Source: Cryobacterium sp. Y29
Lineage (GTDB): Bacteria > Actinomycetota > Actinomycetes > Actinomycetales > Microbacteriaceae
DNA: 64,000 nucleotides
Reading direction: 5' to 3'
Assembly (NCBI RefSeq): GCF_002929825.1
Contig: NZ_PJJN01000030.1
Span: 153,424-217,423, forward strand
The notes below the pieces were generated by a model. The model was not told the origin of the DNA. It saw only the letters and a program-made list of their open reading frames with translations, and searched no databases. Below are positions 34,678 through 43,363 of this stretch, one piece after another (position 1 is the stretch's first letter; each line of letters starts with the position of its first letter). Position numbers and translations under genes: made by a program.

Positions 34678-35859
34678 TCAGGAACCACGGCGTAGCCCGT
34701 GCCTCCAGACGGCGCCGGTCAGGGGAACCCCGGGGCGGTAGGCCAGGTGCGAAATCGAGGGAGCGTTCAGAACCTGCAGGTCGGCGCGGCCGCCGACCTG
34801 CAGGGAGCCGACGGTATCCGCTCCCTGGTCTTGGCTGAGCGACCGGGCCGCACCGCGAGTCGCCGCCCAGACGGCCTCGCCCACGGTCAGGCCCATTTGC
34901 AGCACGGCCGTCGCCACGCAAAACGGCATCGACGTTGTGTAGGAGGTCCCCGGATTGCAGTTGGTCGCCAAGGCGATGGTCACGCCGGCGTCGAGCAGTC
35001 GGCGGGCCGGCGGAAACGGCTGCCGCGTTGACAGGTCGCAGGCCGGCAGCAGGGTGGCCACCGTCGTTCCCGCGGCCAACGCGTCGATGTCGGCCGGCTC
35101 CAGGTAGTTGCAGTGGTCGACGCTCGCCGCGCCCAGCTCGGCGGCGAGTTGCACGCCACCGCTGGAGCCGAGCTGATTGCCGTGCACACGGATTCCCAGG
35201 CCGGCGGCCCGGCCGGCCAGCAGCACCTCTCGGGTTTCCTCCACGTCGAACGCGCCCTGCTCGCAGAACGCGTCGATGAACTGCACATAAGGTCGCACGG
35301 CAGTGAGCATCGGCCCGGTCACGAGGTCGAGGTAATTGCGACGGTCTATCCCGACGGGCACGATGTGGGCGCCGAGAAAGGTTACGACATCGGCCACCTG
35401 GGCGGCAGCGCGCGCCGAACGTGTTTCGCTGTCGACATCGAGCCCGTATCCGGTCTTTGTTTCGAGAAAGGTGGTGCCCTGCACTTCGGCCTCGTGGCGC
35501 AAACGCTGTGCCGTTGCCACGAGCTGTTCCTCGGTCGCGGCCCGTGTGGCGGCGACGGTTGTGTTGATGCCGCCCGCGGCATAGGGGTGGCCGGCCATGC
35601 GGGCCTCGAACTCCGCCGAACGGTCCCCACCGAACACGAGATGGGTGTGCGTGTCGACCCAGCCAGGCAGAACCGCGCGTCCGTCGACATCCGTTCGACG
35701 ATCGGCCGCGGGAGCCTTCGCCGCGGCGCCGATCCAGAGAATGCGACCCGCACCGATCACGAGGGCGGCGTCGCGGCGGCGTTCGCCCGATTCGTCGTGG
35801 GTGGTCAGCTCACCGATTCCCGTCACTAGCTCGGTACCGTCAGGCTCGGCCACAGACAT
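34678..35859 (-). CDS. hutI: Imidazolonepropionase
   Basis: 393 residues. It hydrolyses 4-imidazolone-5-propanoate to N-formimidoyl-L-glutamate, the third step of histidine breakdown. Metal and substrate motifs: VDTHTHLVFGGDRSAEFEARM (about residue 68), AGGINTTVAATRAAT, ETKTGYGLD, DAFCEQGAFD, VHGNQLGSSGG, VDHCNYL and ATNCNPGTSYT. The gene continues the hutU-hutF direction but is now separated from hutF by the 6.2-kb insertion, whose end lies only 13 bases before its start codon. It must therefore use a promoter inside the element or readthrough. Confidence 0.96.
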   Translation of the reverse strand: MSVAEPDGTELVTGIGELTTHDESGERRRDAALVIGAGRILWIGAAAKAPAADRRTDVDGRAVLPGWVDTHTHLVFGGDRSAEFEARMAGHPYAAGGINTTVAATRAATEEQLVATAQRLRHEAEVQGTTFLETKTGYGLDVDSETRSARAAAQVADVVTFLGAHIVPVGIDRRNYLDLVTGPMLTAVRPYVQFIDAFCEQGAFDVEETREVLLAGRAAGLGIRVHGNQLGSSGGVQLAAELGAASVDHCNYLEPADIDALAAGTTVATLLPACDLSTRQPFPPARRLLDAGVTIALATNCNPGTSYTTSMPFCVATAVLQMGLTVGEAVWAATRGAARSLSQDQGADTVGSLQVGGRADLQVLNAPSISHLAYRPGVPLTGAVWRHGLRRGS

Positions 35860-35939
35860 CTTTCGACCCTAAGGGCTCGTAAGTACATAACCTAGACGTA
35901 TGCCGTTTTGGGCGCCACGGTTGTGCTCTGTCGGTTTCC

Positions 35940-36030
35940 GTGGAGGTCGAAGAGTTGTTGGCGGCGAAGTTCGCCGCGTTGTCTTCTGGGTGCGTGGGAT
36001 GCGGCGCGCTCTCTGAGGACACGAGGTTCA
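35940..36030 (+). pseudogene. N-terminal fragment of an ISAzo13-like transposase
   Basis: From a GTG at 35940 the frame reads VEVEELLAAKFAAL, which resembles the beginning of ISAzo13-type DDE transposases, before losing similarity. It lies 67 bases inside the left terminal repeat, as expected for an IS start. The remainder of the transposase is missing here; a second, longer remnant lies at the right end. Confidence 0.45.
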
Positions 36031-36059
36031 GGATATCCGGCCCACGGGCCCCACTCGGC

Positions 36060-36147
36060 GGCACTGCTGGGTCCAGCGCGCCCAGCAACGCGCGTGAGCC
36101 GGTGGCACTGCTGGGTCCAGCGCGCCCAGCAACGCGCGTGAGCCGGT
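36060..36147. repeat. 44-bp perfect tandem duplication
   Basis: The 44-base unit starting GGCACTGCTGGGTCCAGCGC at 36060-36103 is repeated exactly at 36104-36147. Each copy contains the dyad TGCTGGG...CCCAGCA. The second copy runs into the terminator hairpin of the multicopper oxidase gene. Confidence 0.92.
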
Positions 36148-36173
36148 GGCACCCGAGGTGCCGCCGGCTCACG
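36137..36173 (-). terminator. Hairpin terminator of the multicopper oxidase gene
   Basis: CGTGAGCCGG (36137-36146) pairs with CCGGCTCACG (36164-36173), and inside it GGCACC pairs with GGTGCC around a CGA loop. One T-G pair lies between the blocks, giving a 17-bp stem. It lies 28 bases past the stop codon of the leftward oxidase gene. There is no long T tract, so it may be an actinobacterial I-shaped terminator. Confidence 0.6.
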
Positions 36174-36201
36174 TTCTCACGCTGTTCTCACAATGGATGG
36201 A

Positions 36202-39200
36202 CTACTGGAGAGGCTTCAGGTCTGCCTTGGGCGAGCCCTCCACCCTGAAGATGCCCCACAGGCCCTGGTTGACCTGGTTCTCCAGACCGCCGTCCCGGTA
36301 GAGGTAGTCCCCGGGAAGCTTCTGGCGTCCACCGGCCCCACCGAGCAGGTTGAAGTTGAAGGCGTTGCCTGTGAGCAGACCGCCTTCAGCTGTCTTGATC
36401 ATCGCGTTCGGGTCGCTTGGCTGGTAGCGCCAGCCGTGCCCGTTCAGGCTGAAGGTGTGTGGCCGGTCGCGGTCACCACCCGATACGAGCCGCAGGTGCG
36501 TCTCGTCTCCGACATAGGCCCGCACGAGCGGTGTGGCCGGGTCGCCGTGCACCACCGACGACATGACGTTGGCCACCTCTGGGTCCTTCGCCAGGCGAGG
36601 GGCGAAACGCTCGGTCGTGTAGTTGATACCCCGGTGCCCCTGGTCGCTGGGTTCGCCCTCCGCTGGGTAGGGGAGGATGGCCCCGGCCTTGTCTCGCAGG
36701 ATCAGACCGTCGACCCAGTTGAGCACAGCCTCGCGGAAGCTGCGTTTGACGCCGGCGGCGTCGGTGTAGGTGACGTTGGCCTGTGCGCCCGAGGTGATCG
36801 CAACCCCGGAGTTGGGGTTGACGTATGTCGAGCCCTTTGGCTCGATCAACAGCGCCCCGTAGGACCCGTGGTGGCGACTCCCACGCCGGTCAGCGAAGTC
36901 GAGCAGGTTCGCTGCGCCGTCCTCGACCGCGGCATGGACGTACCACGTGTACTTTGTCGTAATTCCTGGCGCCACGGTCTGGTCGTAGTTGTACCCGACC
37001 GTCGCCCCGTCGGAGTCAATGACATTGTAGGTCAACAGGTTCGGGTGCATGGACACCCGGTTGGAACGTGGGAAGTTCGTCACGTCCGCAGGCAACGGTA
37101 GGTCACCGGTGTGCGCTGCGGGCGTCCGCGGCAGCTCGTTCTTGAGCGTCACCGTGACGCAGTCACCCACATTCGCTCGGATCACCAGGGGCTCGGTCTT
37201 CATGGCACCCGAGCGAACCTTAGTCACGTCCTCGCTCCGCACGAACATCGTGCCGTACGGGTCGTGGTCACCTGACTTCGCGTTGTACACGATGTCCTTG
37301 GCGATGGCCGACACGTTGACGGCGACCGCCCTTGACCCTGTCGGGCACGGGGTGACCGAACCCAGCGATCCTGTTGGGGCAACCTTGAGCGCGTCACCGG
37401 GTTTAAGGGCTGGCCACGCGTCGCCACTTCCAGGAGCTGGCCGGTCGGGCAGCGGCTGGAGATCGGAGACCGCGTTCTTGGGAACCCGGAACAGACCCCA
37501 CATCCCCATCCACTGGTCCTCAAGCAACGGGGAGCCATACAGGTAGTCACCGGGGGAACCGGCGCCGTCCTGCAGGATCGACGGGGTGCCGTTGGCGACG
37601 CTGTTCGAGGCTCTGGCGACTGTTGCTGCAGCACCGGGGTTGGTCTTGACTACCTGCGAGCCCTGCAGCTCGTAGTTGAAGTACTCCGCGAGCGAGAGGG
37701 TCTGGGTGTCAACCGTCCGAGACAGGGGATTGTCCGGCTCATTCAGCCAACGGTGACCGTGAAGGTTGAACTCGTGCATCTCCTCGTGGGAGCCAGCCAC
37801 GTTGCGGATGACCACAGGGTCCTTCGAGTACGCCCTCAGGAGCGGCGTATCGGGATCGCCGTTGACCGCGGATGAGTAGGTGTACGCGGGGTCGCCCTTA
37901 GCGCCGTGAACCCCAGGTTTCGTCCGGATCTGGAACGGGGCGTTCTTGTAGTTGATCGAGTAGCCGCCCTGGTCCTGGCCGTAGTTGTCCGGTGCCGAAG
38001 GTGGGTTGATCGGTGGACCAGTGCCGTTGTCCTTCCACATGGGCGTTCGGTCGGAGTAGAAGATGGTCATCTCCCGGAAGTCCGGGCCGCTGGCTGAGCG
38101 GATATCGGCCATGGGGCCGACCCCGTTCGTCGCAGCACCAGTCTTCGGATCGTGCCACGTGGCGTCAGCGGGCTCGACGTTCATCGCGGCATAGAGGCCC
38201 TTCTGCTGGTGCAGGTTGGCGTACTGGTGGTCGTGGAAGAAGGTCGTCCGCAAGGCTGTGTCCACGAACCACCGATAGCCGTAGGTCTGGCCAGGCATCG
38301 CCGAGGAGCTGTAGTTCCAACCCACGCTGGTGCCGTCGGAGGCAACCTGGTCGAACTTGACCAGGTGCACGTGTGTCGAGACCTCGGATGTCTCCTCGGC
38401 GGACATATAGTCACCGTCGAGGCGGTTCACGTGGTCGAGGGGGACGTTGGGATTCTCGTCGAGGTGCAGGTCATTGGTGGTGAACAGCTGAACGCACTCA
38501 CCAACCCTGGACCGGATGGTGTACGGCTCGGGTGCCTTCTGTCCTGTCCGCACAGCGACCGCATCGGATTCCTCCGCGTAGACCCTTCCCTGCCTGTCCT
38601 TCCAACCCGCGGAGTTGTAGGTGATCGGGGTGTCGATCACGTGTGGCCGGTAGACCCGTGTTGGTGCAGTTGCCGGGCACGGGTCGATGTAGCCGTTGCC
38701 GGGCTTGTCCGGGTCAAGAGCAGGCATCCCTGCGGCCTCAAGTGCCGTCGGGCCACGGGGGGCGTCGCCGGGGCGACGGATAGCAGCGAAGGTGTCTTTG
38801 ACCACCGCGTTCGGCGGACGGTAGGCACGCTGGCCGACGTCACCCTTGACGAACAGTGGGAAACCGGGCTGTGCTGCGGTCGGGGCCGCCGTGGCGCCTG
38901 CCCGGTTCGGCAGCTCCTGCAGTGCCTCCAAAGGTGTGCCGTCGGCATACTGTGCCGTGCCGTCGCGCAACTTGTCGAAGATCCGCAGGTGGCCCCAGAA
39001 ACCCTGGGCGAAGTGCGGGTAGAGGTGGCAGTGGAAGATCGTGTCACCGACCGTGCCCTGGGTGCCGCCGGCACCTCCCTCGATCTTCAGCTCCCGAGCC
39101 TCATGTGGGCCAAACGACTGGACGTCGTTGAGCGGTGACTTCGGGTTATTCGGGTCGGCGTTCCAGCGCTGGGTGTGCTGGTGCCAGGGGTGGGTTTCCT

Positions 39201-41274
39201 TGGCGCCCGGGTGGACGACGTGGAACTTCAGCGGGTCACCGACGTACCCCTTCGGGATCAGGTTGTCCGAATCGGTCACCTTCACGCCGTCGACGGTTCG
39301 GGTCAGCTTGCCCTCGTCGCCGAAGACCCACGACTGCAGGTGGGACTCCTCGCCCATGCACTTGGCGCCGGGGTCGTCGACGACCTTGCCGAGCTCGGGT
39401 ACGTAGCCGTTGCAGAAGTTGTCACTTGGGGCATAGGTCTTGCCGTTGGGGAGCGTGATGGTCTTGGCGACGCCACCCGGGTTCTCCGGAGTGACGGTCC
39501 CACGGTGCTCGAGGATGGCCCGCAGCCGGTTGCGCAGCGGCTCCGAGCGGTAGTTGATGCCGAAGCTCGAGTCCTTCAGCCCGGTCGTCGGGAAGGTCGG
39601 TTGCTTCCCGTCCCGGTCCAGGACGTCCTCGTTCTCGTCGAGGAAGATCATGACGGCCGAACGGGTCGAGGCCGCGCCTGCCCGGATGTCGGCGAACAGC
39701 TGGGACTCGACGGCGCGCCCGCCCATGAGCAGGTTGGCCCCGGTGATCTGATTGTGCCAGGTCGAGTCCTTCGGGTGCACGACGACCGCGCCGTACAGGC
39801 CGTTCTGCACGGAGGTGTGCTTCGGGTCGTTCGGGTCGAGGTTGGCGTTGTCGTACAGCGGCGCCTCGCCCTCCCGGTCGGCGTACCAGGTGTAGGTGCG
39901 CTCGGTGCCCGTGGAGATGGTCGTGTCCGGGTTTAGGCCCACCCGCGCGCCGTCGGAAGTCTTCACGTCCGCTTGAACGAGGCCCTGGGTGGACAGGCCG
40001 ATTCGCCGGCCCGCGATGTCGTTGCGTACCTTGACGGACACGCAGTCACCGACGTTGGCGCGCACGACGAGCGGCTGGGTGAGGTTGGGGTTGGCAAGGA
40101 TTTTTTCCTTGTTCACCCGTGCGTCGGCGTTCTTGAGGGCATACATCAGGCCGTTGGGCAGCTTGTCGCCCCAGCCGTTGAGAGGGATGGTCACCTGGAA
40201 GGCGGCCAGGTCGTACTCAACAGCGCGGGCACCGGCCGGGCAGACCCCGTTGGCCGAAGTGATCGGATCGCCAATGATAGCTGTCGCCGAAGAGGAACCC
40301 AGCAGAGCGGAAGTCGTCATCACGACGACACCGCCCGCCGCCACGGCGATAACCAGGCGAGAGCGGCGTGGCGTCGGGGCCACGACAGACCGGGCACGCC
40401 GTGCCGGCGTCGGGGTCACGACAGACCGGGTACGCCGTACCGGCTTCGGGGCATACCCACCGGTCACGTCATCGCTTCGGCGCATGCCCAGGACGAGGCC
40501 TGCCAGGGCGAGGAGCAGAAGCACCGGGAACACGCGAGCGGCCTCGATGGCTCCGTGCTCGAAGAGTGCAGCACCCGAGGTCGCCTCCATGTGGCCGCCC
40601 GTGGCCGATTCGGCTACCGCTGCGCCAGGAGTACCAGCGGAAGAGGCTGCGCCGTTGTGCGCATCGTGCGGGTCGGCAGCGGCGGCGGCGGCGGCAGCGG
40701 TCGGGGCCTCAGCAGCGCCGTTGTGCGCAGTGTGCGGGTCGGCAGCGACTTTGGCGGAGCCATTGGCTTGTCCCGTCTTGGCCAACCACGCCGCCGAGGG
40801 CTGGTGCGGGTGGAACCCGGGCTTGGTCGCGGCAGCGACTGGGGCACCTGGCGCGCCAGGGGGCGGGACAGCACCAAGTGCGACACTAGCGCCAGGAGCT
40901 GCCTGGGCAGCCGGTGCGACAGCTGAGGCAACCGCCTGGGCGGTGGAGGCATGCTCGGAGGGGAAGATCAGCGTGTGGCCGATCGCACCTGACATGAACA
41001 CAGCCGTGCTGACACCGACGACCGCGACCGTGGCGCGAGCCAAGGAGATCATCCGAGATGCCGGCCGCAGGCGAGCGATCATCGCGAACACGACCAGGAC
41101 GGCCGGGACCACTAGCAAAAGCGACAATGTCCCGTCCCGAAGAAAGTGCAACGCTGAGGTGCCCCAACTCCAATCTTGCTGGGCAGAGGCTGCGTGAAGC
41201 CCGTGGAGCCAGGCCGTGCCGCCATAAGCGAGCACCACCCCCATGCCGACGCGAGCTCTCATAGAAATGTTCAT
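36202..41274 (-). CDS. Giant six-cupredoxin multicopper oxidase fused to a membrane-spanning N-terminus
   Basis: 1690 residues; start ATG at 41274 with AGGGAG upstream. The first 110 residues hold three hydrophobic segments. A long Ala/Pro/His linker (HTAHNG, DPHDAHNG) and two further hydrophobic segments (about 245-265 and 305-330) follow. From about 340 on there are three cupredoxin pairs, each opening with a PCP/CPAG-type motif. Copper ligands are concentrated in domains 2 and 3: HPWHQH (about 695), HCHLYPHFAQGFW (about 746), then THVHL (about 966) and FFHDHQ (about 1011). Further HGH motifs lie at about 1165 and 1606. The type-1 axial position is Phe, suggesting a high potential. Large six-domain bacterial oxidases include Mn(II) oxidases such as MnxG. 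The substrate here is unknown; Mn, Fe or Cu(I) are possible. Confidence 0.88.
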   Translation of the reverse strand: MNISMRARVGMGVVLAYGGTAWLHGLHAASAQQDWSWGTSALHFLRDGTLSLLLVVPAVLVVFAMIARLRPASRMISLARATVAVVGVSTAVFMSGAIGHTLIFPSEHASTAQAVASAVAPAAQAAPGASVALGAVPPPGAPGAPVAAATKPGFHPHQPSAAWLAKTGQANGSAKVAADPHTAHNGAAEAPTAAAAAAAADPHDAHNGAASSAGTPGAAVAESATGGHMEATSGAALFEHGAIEAARVFPVLLLLALAGLVLGMRRSDDVTGGYAPKPVRRTRSVVTPTPARRARSVVAPTPRRSRLVIAVAAGGVVVMTTSALLGSSSATAIIGDPITSANGVCPAGARAVEYDLAAFQVTIPLNGWGDKLPNGLMYALKNADARVNKEKILANPNLTQPLVVRANVGDCVSVKVRNDIAGRRIGLSTQGLVQADVKTSDGARVGLNPDTTISTGTERTYTWYADREGEAPLYDNANLDPNDPKHTSVQNGLYGAVVVHPKDSTWHNQITGANLLMGGRAVESQLFADIRAGAASTRSAVMIFLDENEDVLDRDGKQPTFPTTGLKDSSFGINYRSEPLRNRLRAILEHRGTVTPENPGGVAKTITLPNGKTYAPSDNFCNGYVPELGKVVDDPGAKCMGEESHLQSWVFGDEGKLTRTVDGVKVTDSDNLIPKGYVGDPLKFHVVHPGAKETHPWHQHTQRWNADPNNPKSPLNDVQSFGPHEARELKIEGGAGGTQGTVGDTIFHCHLYPHFAQGFWGHLRIFDKLRDGTAQYADGTPLEALQELPNRAGATAAPTAAQPGFPLFVKGDVGQRAYRPPNAVVKDTFAAIRRPGDAPRGPTALEAAGMPALDPDKPGNGYIDPCPATAPTRVYRPHVIDTPITYNSAGWKDRQGRVYAEESDAVAVRTGQKAPEPYTIRSRVGECVQLFTTNDLHLDENPNVPLDHVNRLDGDYMSAEETSEVSTHVHLVKFDQVASDGTSVGWNYSSSAMPGQTYGYRWFVDTALRTTFFHDHQYANLHQQKGLYAAMNVEPADATWHDPKTGAATNGVGPMADIRSASGPDFREMTIFYSDRTPMWKDNGTGPPINPPSAPDNYGQDQGGYSINYKNAPFQIRTKPGVHGAKGDPAYTYSSAVNGDPDTPLLRAYSKDPVVIRNVAGSHEEMHEFNLHGHRWLNEPDNPLSRTVDTQTLSLAEYFNYELQGSQVVKTNPGAAATVARASNSVANGTPSILQDGAGSPGDYLYGSPLLEDQWMGMWGLFRVPKNAVSDLQPLPDRPAPGSGDAWPALKPGDALKVAPTGSLGSVTPCPTGSRAVAVNVSAIAKDIVYNAKSGDHDPYGTMFVRSEDVTKVRSGAMKTEPLVIRANVGDCVTVTLKNELPRTPAAHTGDLPLPADVTNFPRSNRVSMHPNLLTYNVIDSDGATVGYNYDQTVAPGITTKYTWYVHAAVEDGAANLLDFADRRGSRHHGSYGALLIEPKGSTYVNPNSGVAITSGAQANVTYTDAAGVKRSFREAVLNWVDGLILRDKAGAILPYPAEGEPSDQGHRGINYTTERFAPRLAKDPEVANVMSSVVHGDPATPLVRAYVGDETHLRLVSGGDRDRPHTFSLNGHGWRYQPSDPNAMIKTAEGGLLTGNAFNFNLLGGAGGRQKLPGDYLYRDGGLENQVNQGLWGIFRVEGSPKADLKPLQ

Positions 41275-41397
41275 CGGTCTCCCTGTAACGGCATTGATGG
41301 TGTGCTGAGGTCAAGCCGAACCTCTGAGCTGGAACAAATCAGGGCGGAGTGGCTTGGTCACGGGTGTGGAGATCCACGGGACAACTTTGCTCGGCCG

Positions 41398-41416
41398 ACC
41401 TTGAGAAAACCTTGAG
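41398..41416. promoter_or_regulatory. 11-bp-period direct repeat upstream of the oxidase gene
   Basis: ACCTTGAG occurs at 41398-41405 and again at 41409-41416, giving an 11-base period, 124 bases upstream of the oxidase start. Two direct half-sites one helical turn apart are typical for OmpR-class response regulators, such as copper- or phosphate-responsive ones. No such regulator is encoded in the window. I see nothing else in 41275-41619 apart from this site. Confidence 0.45.
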
Positions 41417-41619
41417 TTAGAAATCGTCATCAGGGAGTCGAGACCCTGCTCCCGGGTGGTGTGGCAGTAGTGCTCGATCGAGCTCCCCGCTGTCGCACGT
41501 CAACAAGCCACCAAGGTCGACAGGCGCACAATGCGCAAGGCCGCCACGGGACTGCCCTAGGGCGCTGGTGGCGTCGACTCTTGAGATCTCCTGACGGTTC
41601 CTCCTTCGCGGCGTGAATC

Positions 41620-42058
41620 CGGTTGCCGTGGAGATCGAAGAGTCTGCGCCACCTGGCCGACGAGCTGGCCGAGCAGGGTCACCGGGTGTCCGCGCCGACC
41701 GTGGCGGGCCTGCTGCGGGAGGAGAGTTTCAGCCTGCAGGGCAACGCCAAGACCATCGAGCGTGGCCGTCACCCGGGGCGGGAGGCCCAGTTCGCCCACA
41801 TCAACGCCGCGGCCGAAGAGCACCTAGCAGCCGGCCAGCCGCTAACCAGCCACGAAGTCATCGTCAACCTCATTGCCGGTACCACTACCCGTACAGGCCT
41901 AACCGTCACAGCCAGTGTCGACGACACGATCTACCCCAAAGGCATCACGATCACCGTCTGCCGCTTCCCACCGGGCACCTCCAAGTGGAACAAGATTGAA
42001 CACCGCCGGTTCAGTCAGATCAACCCTGAACTACGCGTGTTGTCGATTTACAGGCCCT
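41620..42058 (+). pseudogene. Rearranged ISAzo13-like transposase remnant
   Basis: A frame from about 41623 has clear ISAzo13 transposase pieces: SLRHLADELAEQGHRVSAPT, FSLQGNAKTIE and FAHINAAAEEHLAAGQP from the N-terminal third. Next comes LTSHEVIVNLIAGTTTRTGL, which belongs at the very C-terminus, and then PPGTSKWNKIEHRRFSQI, which normally comes just before it. The catalytic DDE core between AGQP and PPGTSKWNKIEH is missing and the last two blocks are swapped. It cannot encode an active transposase. It ends in the right terminal repeat and in the hutF reading frame. Confidence 0.8.
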
Positions 42059-43363
42059 AACGAGCGCGTCGGTCATCAGTGCTGCCGGCCGCTCACCGCC
42101 GATCAGTTGGCCACACTCGGCTACCAGTCGTCCGCCCACGAAAACGCGCAGAACATCGGAGGCCGTGGCGGTCAGCGGCAGCTGCCCGGCGAGGGAGCCG
42201 ACCGTGCGCACCCCGGTCGTGCTGATCTCGACGAGATCGCATAGATCACCCGGTTGCAACCGGTGGCGTCCGAGTCCGAGGGCGGCATAGCCAGCGGTCG
42301 ATGCGGCTGCCAACAAAGCGGCGGGGGTGAAACGTCCGCGCTGCTGCGAGACGAGTCTTTCACCCATTTCCAAACCGCGCATCTCCAGGAACGGGTCGAT
42401 GACCGCGTTCTGATCAGAGCCGAGCGCAATCGGCGAACCGGCCGTGGCCAGAGCGTGCGCCGGGCCGACGCCGTCGCCGAGGTCGGCCTCGGTGGTCGGG
42501 CACATCACCACGGTCACCCCGGCGTCACCGAGCAGGACCCGGTCGGTGTCGCTGAGGTGCGTAGCGTGCACGACACTCAGGCGCGGCGCGAGTGCCCCGA
42601 CCGACTCGAGCAGGCCGGTCGGGGTCAGGCCGTAGGCGGCCAGGCAGTCCTTGTTCTCCTGCGGCTGCTCCGAGAGATGGATATGCAGGGCTACCTCTCG
42701 TGGCAGCCCTGCGAGCACCTCCCGCATCGCGTCGGGCGTGACGGCCCGCACCGAGTGCAGAGCCGCCCCGAGAGTCACCAGGCCGTCGCCCCCGAGCTGC
42801 GCGCGCAGGGACTGCCAGCGGGCCAGCCACCCGGCGGCACTTCCGTCGCTGAACGCGCGTTGCTCCGGCGCCAGCTCCCGACCGATGCCGCCCGTCAAAT
42901 AGAGCGTGTCGAGTAGCACCAAACGGATGCCCACGGCCCGCGCCGCCGCCGCAAGCGCCAGTTCCATAGCGTGCGCTGGTTCGTACGGTGCCCCGTCCGC
43001 GCGGTGATGCACGTAGTGGAACTCCCCGACGGTCGTGTAACCGCTCACGAGCATCTCCGCGAACACAGCGGTAGCCAGCGCCTGGTAGTTCGACGGGTCG
43101 AGCTGGGCGGCGACCCGGTACATCCGCTCGCGCCAGAGCCAGAAATCACCGCCATCCCCGTGGGTCTGGCCCCGCAAGGCCCGATGAAATGCGTGCGAGT
43201 GGGCATTGCCGAACCCCGGCAGAACCGTTCGCAAGCGGATATCCGCCGCCTTCGCAGGCTCAGCCTGAACGCGCGTGATGCGACCGGCCGGGTCGATTTC
43301 GAGCCGCACCCCTGCGACGTGGACCCCGTCGATCAGCAACGATTCGCACCAGAACGCGGTCAC
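42020..43363 (-). CDS. hutF: Formimidoylglutamate deiminase
   Basis: 447 residues from a GTG at 43363 that overlaps the stop of a 40-codon ORF (GTGA). It removes ammonia from N-formimidoyl-L-glutamate to give N-formyl-L-glutamate. Amidohydrolase motifs: LPGFGNAHSHAFHRALRG (about residue 53), FWLWRERMY, TTVGEFHYVHH, HIHLSEQPQE, VHATHL and SDQNAVIDPFLEMR. The family's usual C-terminal end is replaced: after about DALVRA the last 12 codons and the stop come from the insertion element. The core is intact, so activity is probably retained. Confidence 0.94.
   Translation of the reverse strand: MTAFWCESLLIDGVHVAGVRLEIDPAGRITRVQAEPAKAADIRLRTVLPGFGNAHSHAFHRALRGQTHGDGGDFWLWRERMYRVAAQLDPSNYQALATAVFAEMLVSGYTTVGEFHYVHHRADGAPYEPAHAMELALAAAARAVGIRLVLLDTLYLTGGIGRELAPEQRAFSDGSAAGWLARWQSLRAQLGGDGLVTLGAALHSVRAVTPDAMREVLAGLPREVALHIHLSEQPQENKDCLAAYGLTPTGLLESVGALAPRLSVVHATHLSDTDRVLLGDAGVTVVMCPTTEADLGDGVGPAHALATAGSPIALGSDQNAVIDPFLEMRGLEMGERLVSQQRGRFTPAALLAAASTAGYAALGLGRHRLQPGDLCDLVEISTTGVRTVGSLAGQLPLTATASDVLRVFVGGRLVAECGQLIGGERPAALMTDALVRACKSTTRVVQG

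Larger units (their letters stand above)
35873..42058. mobile_element. Putative composite ISAzo13-like element carrying a multicopper oxidase gene
   Basis: The left end GGGCTCGTAAGTACATAAC (from 35873) and the inverted right end GGGCCTGTAAATCGACAAC (from 42057 backwards) agree at about 13 of 19 positions and look like terminal inverted repeats. TAA follows or precedes both ends and could be a 3-bp target duplication. Just inside each end lies a damaged transposase piece in the same orientation, sharing a 24-base segment (22 of 24 identical) at 35932-35955 and 41620-41643. The unit sits between hutF and hutI, which normally adjoin. The boundaries are inferred, and the element looks immobile now. 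Confidence 0.65.

Noticed and set aside
35113..35829. 238-codon plus-strand frame opposite hutI
   Set aside because: It mirrors the hutI gene, which has full family motifs.
36193..41197. Long plus-strand frames antisense to the multicopper oxidase
   Set aside because: They are shadows of the high-GC oxidase gene; no motifs, and the opposite strand has clear copper sites and a good ribosome site.
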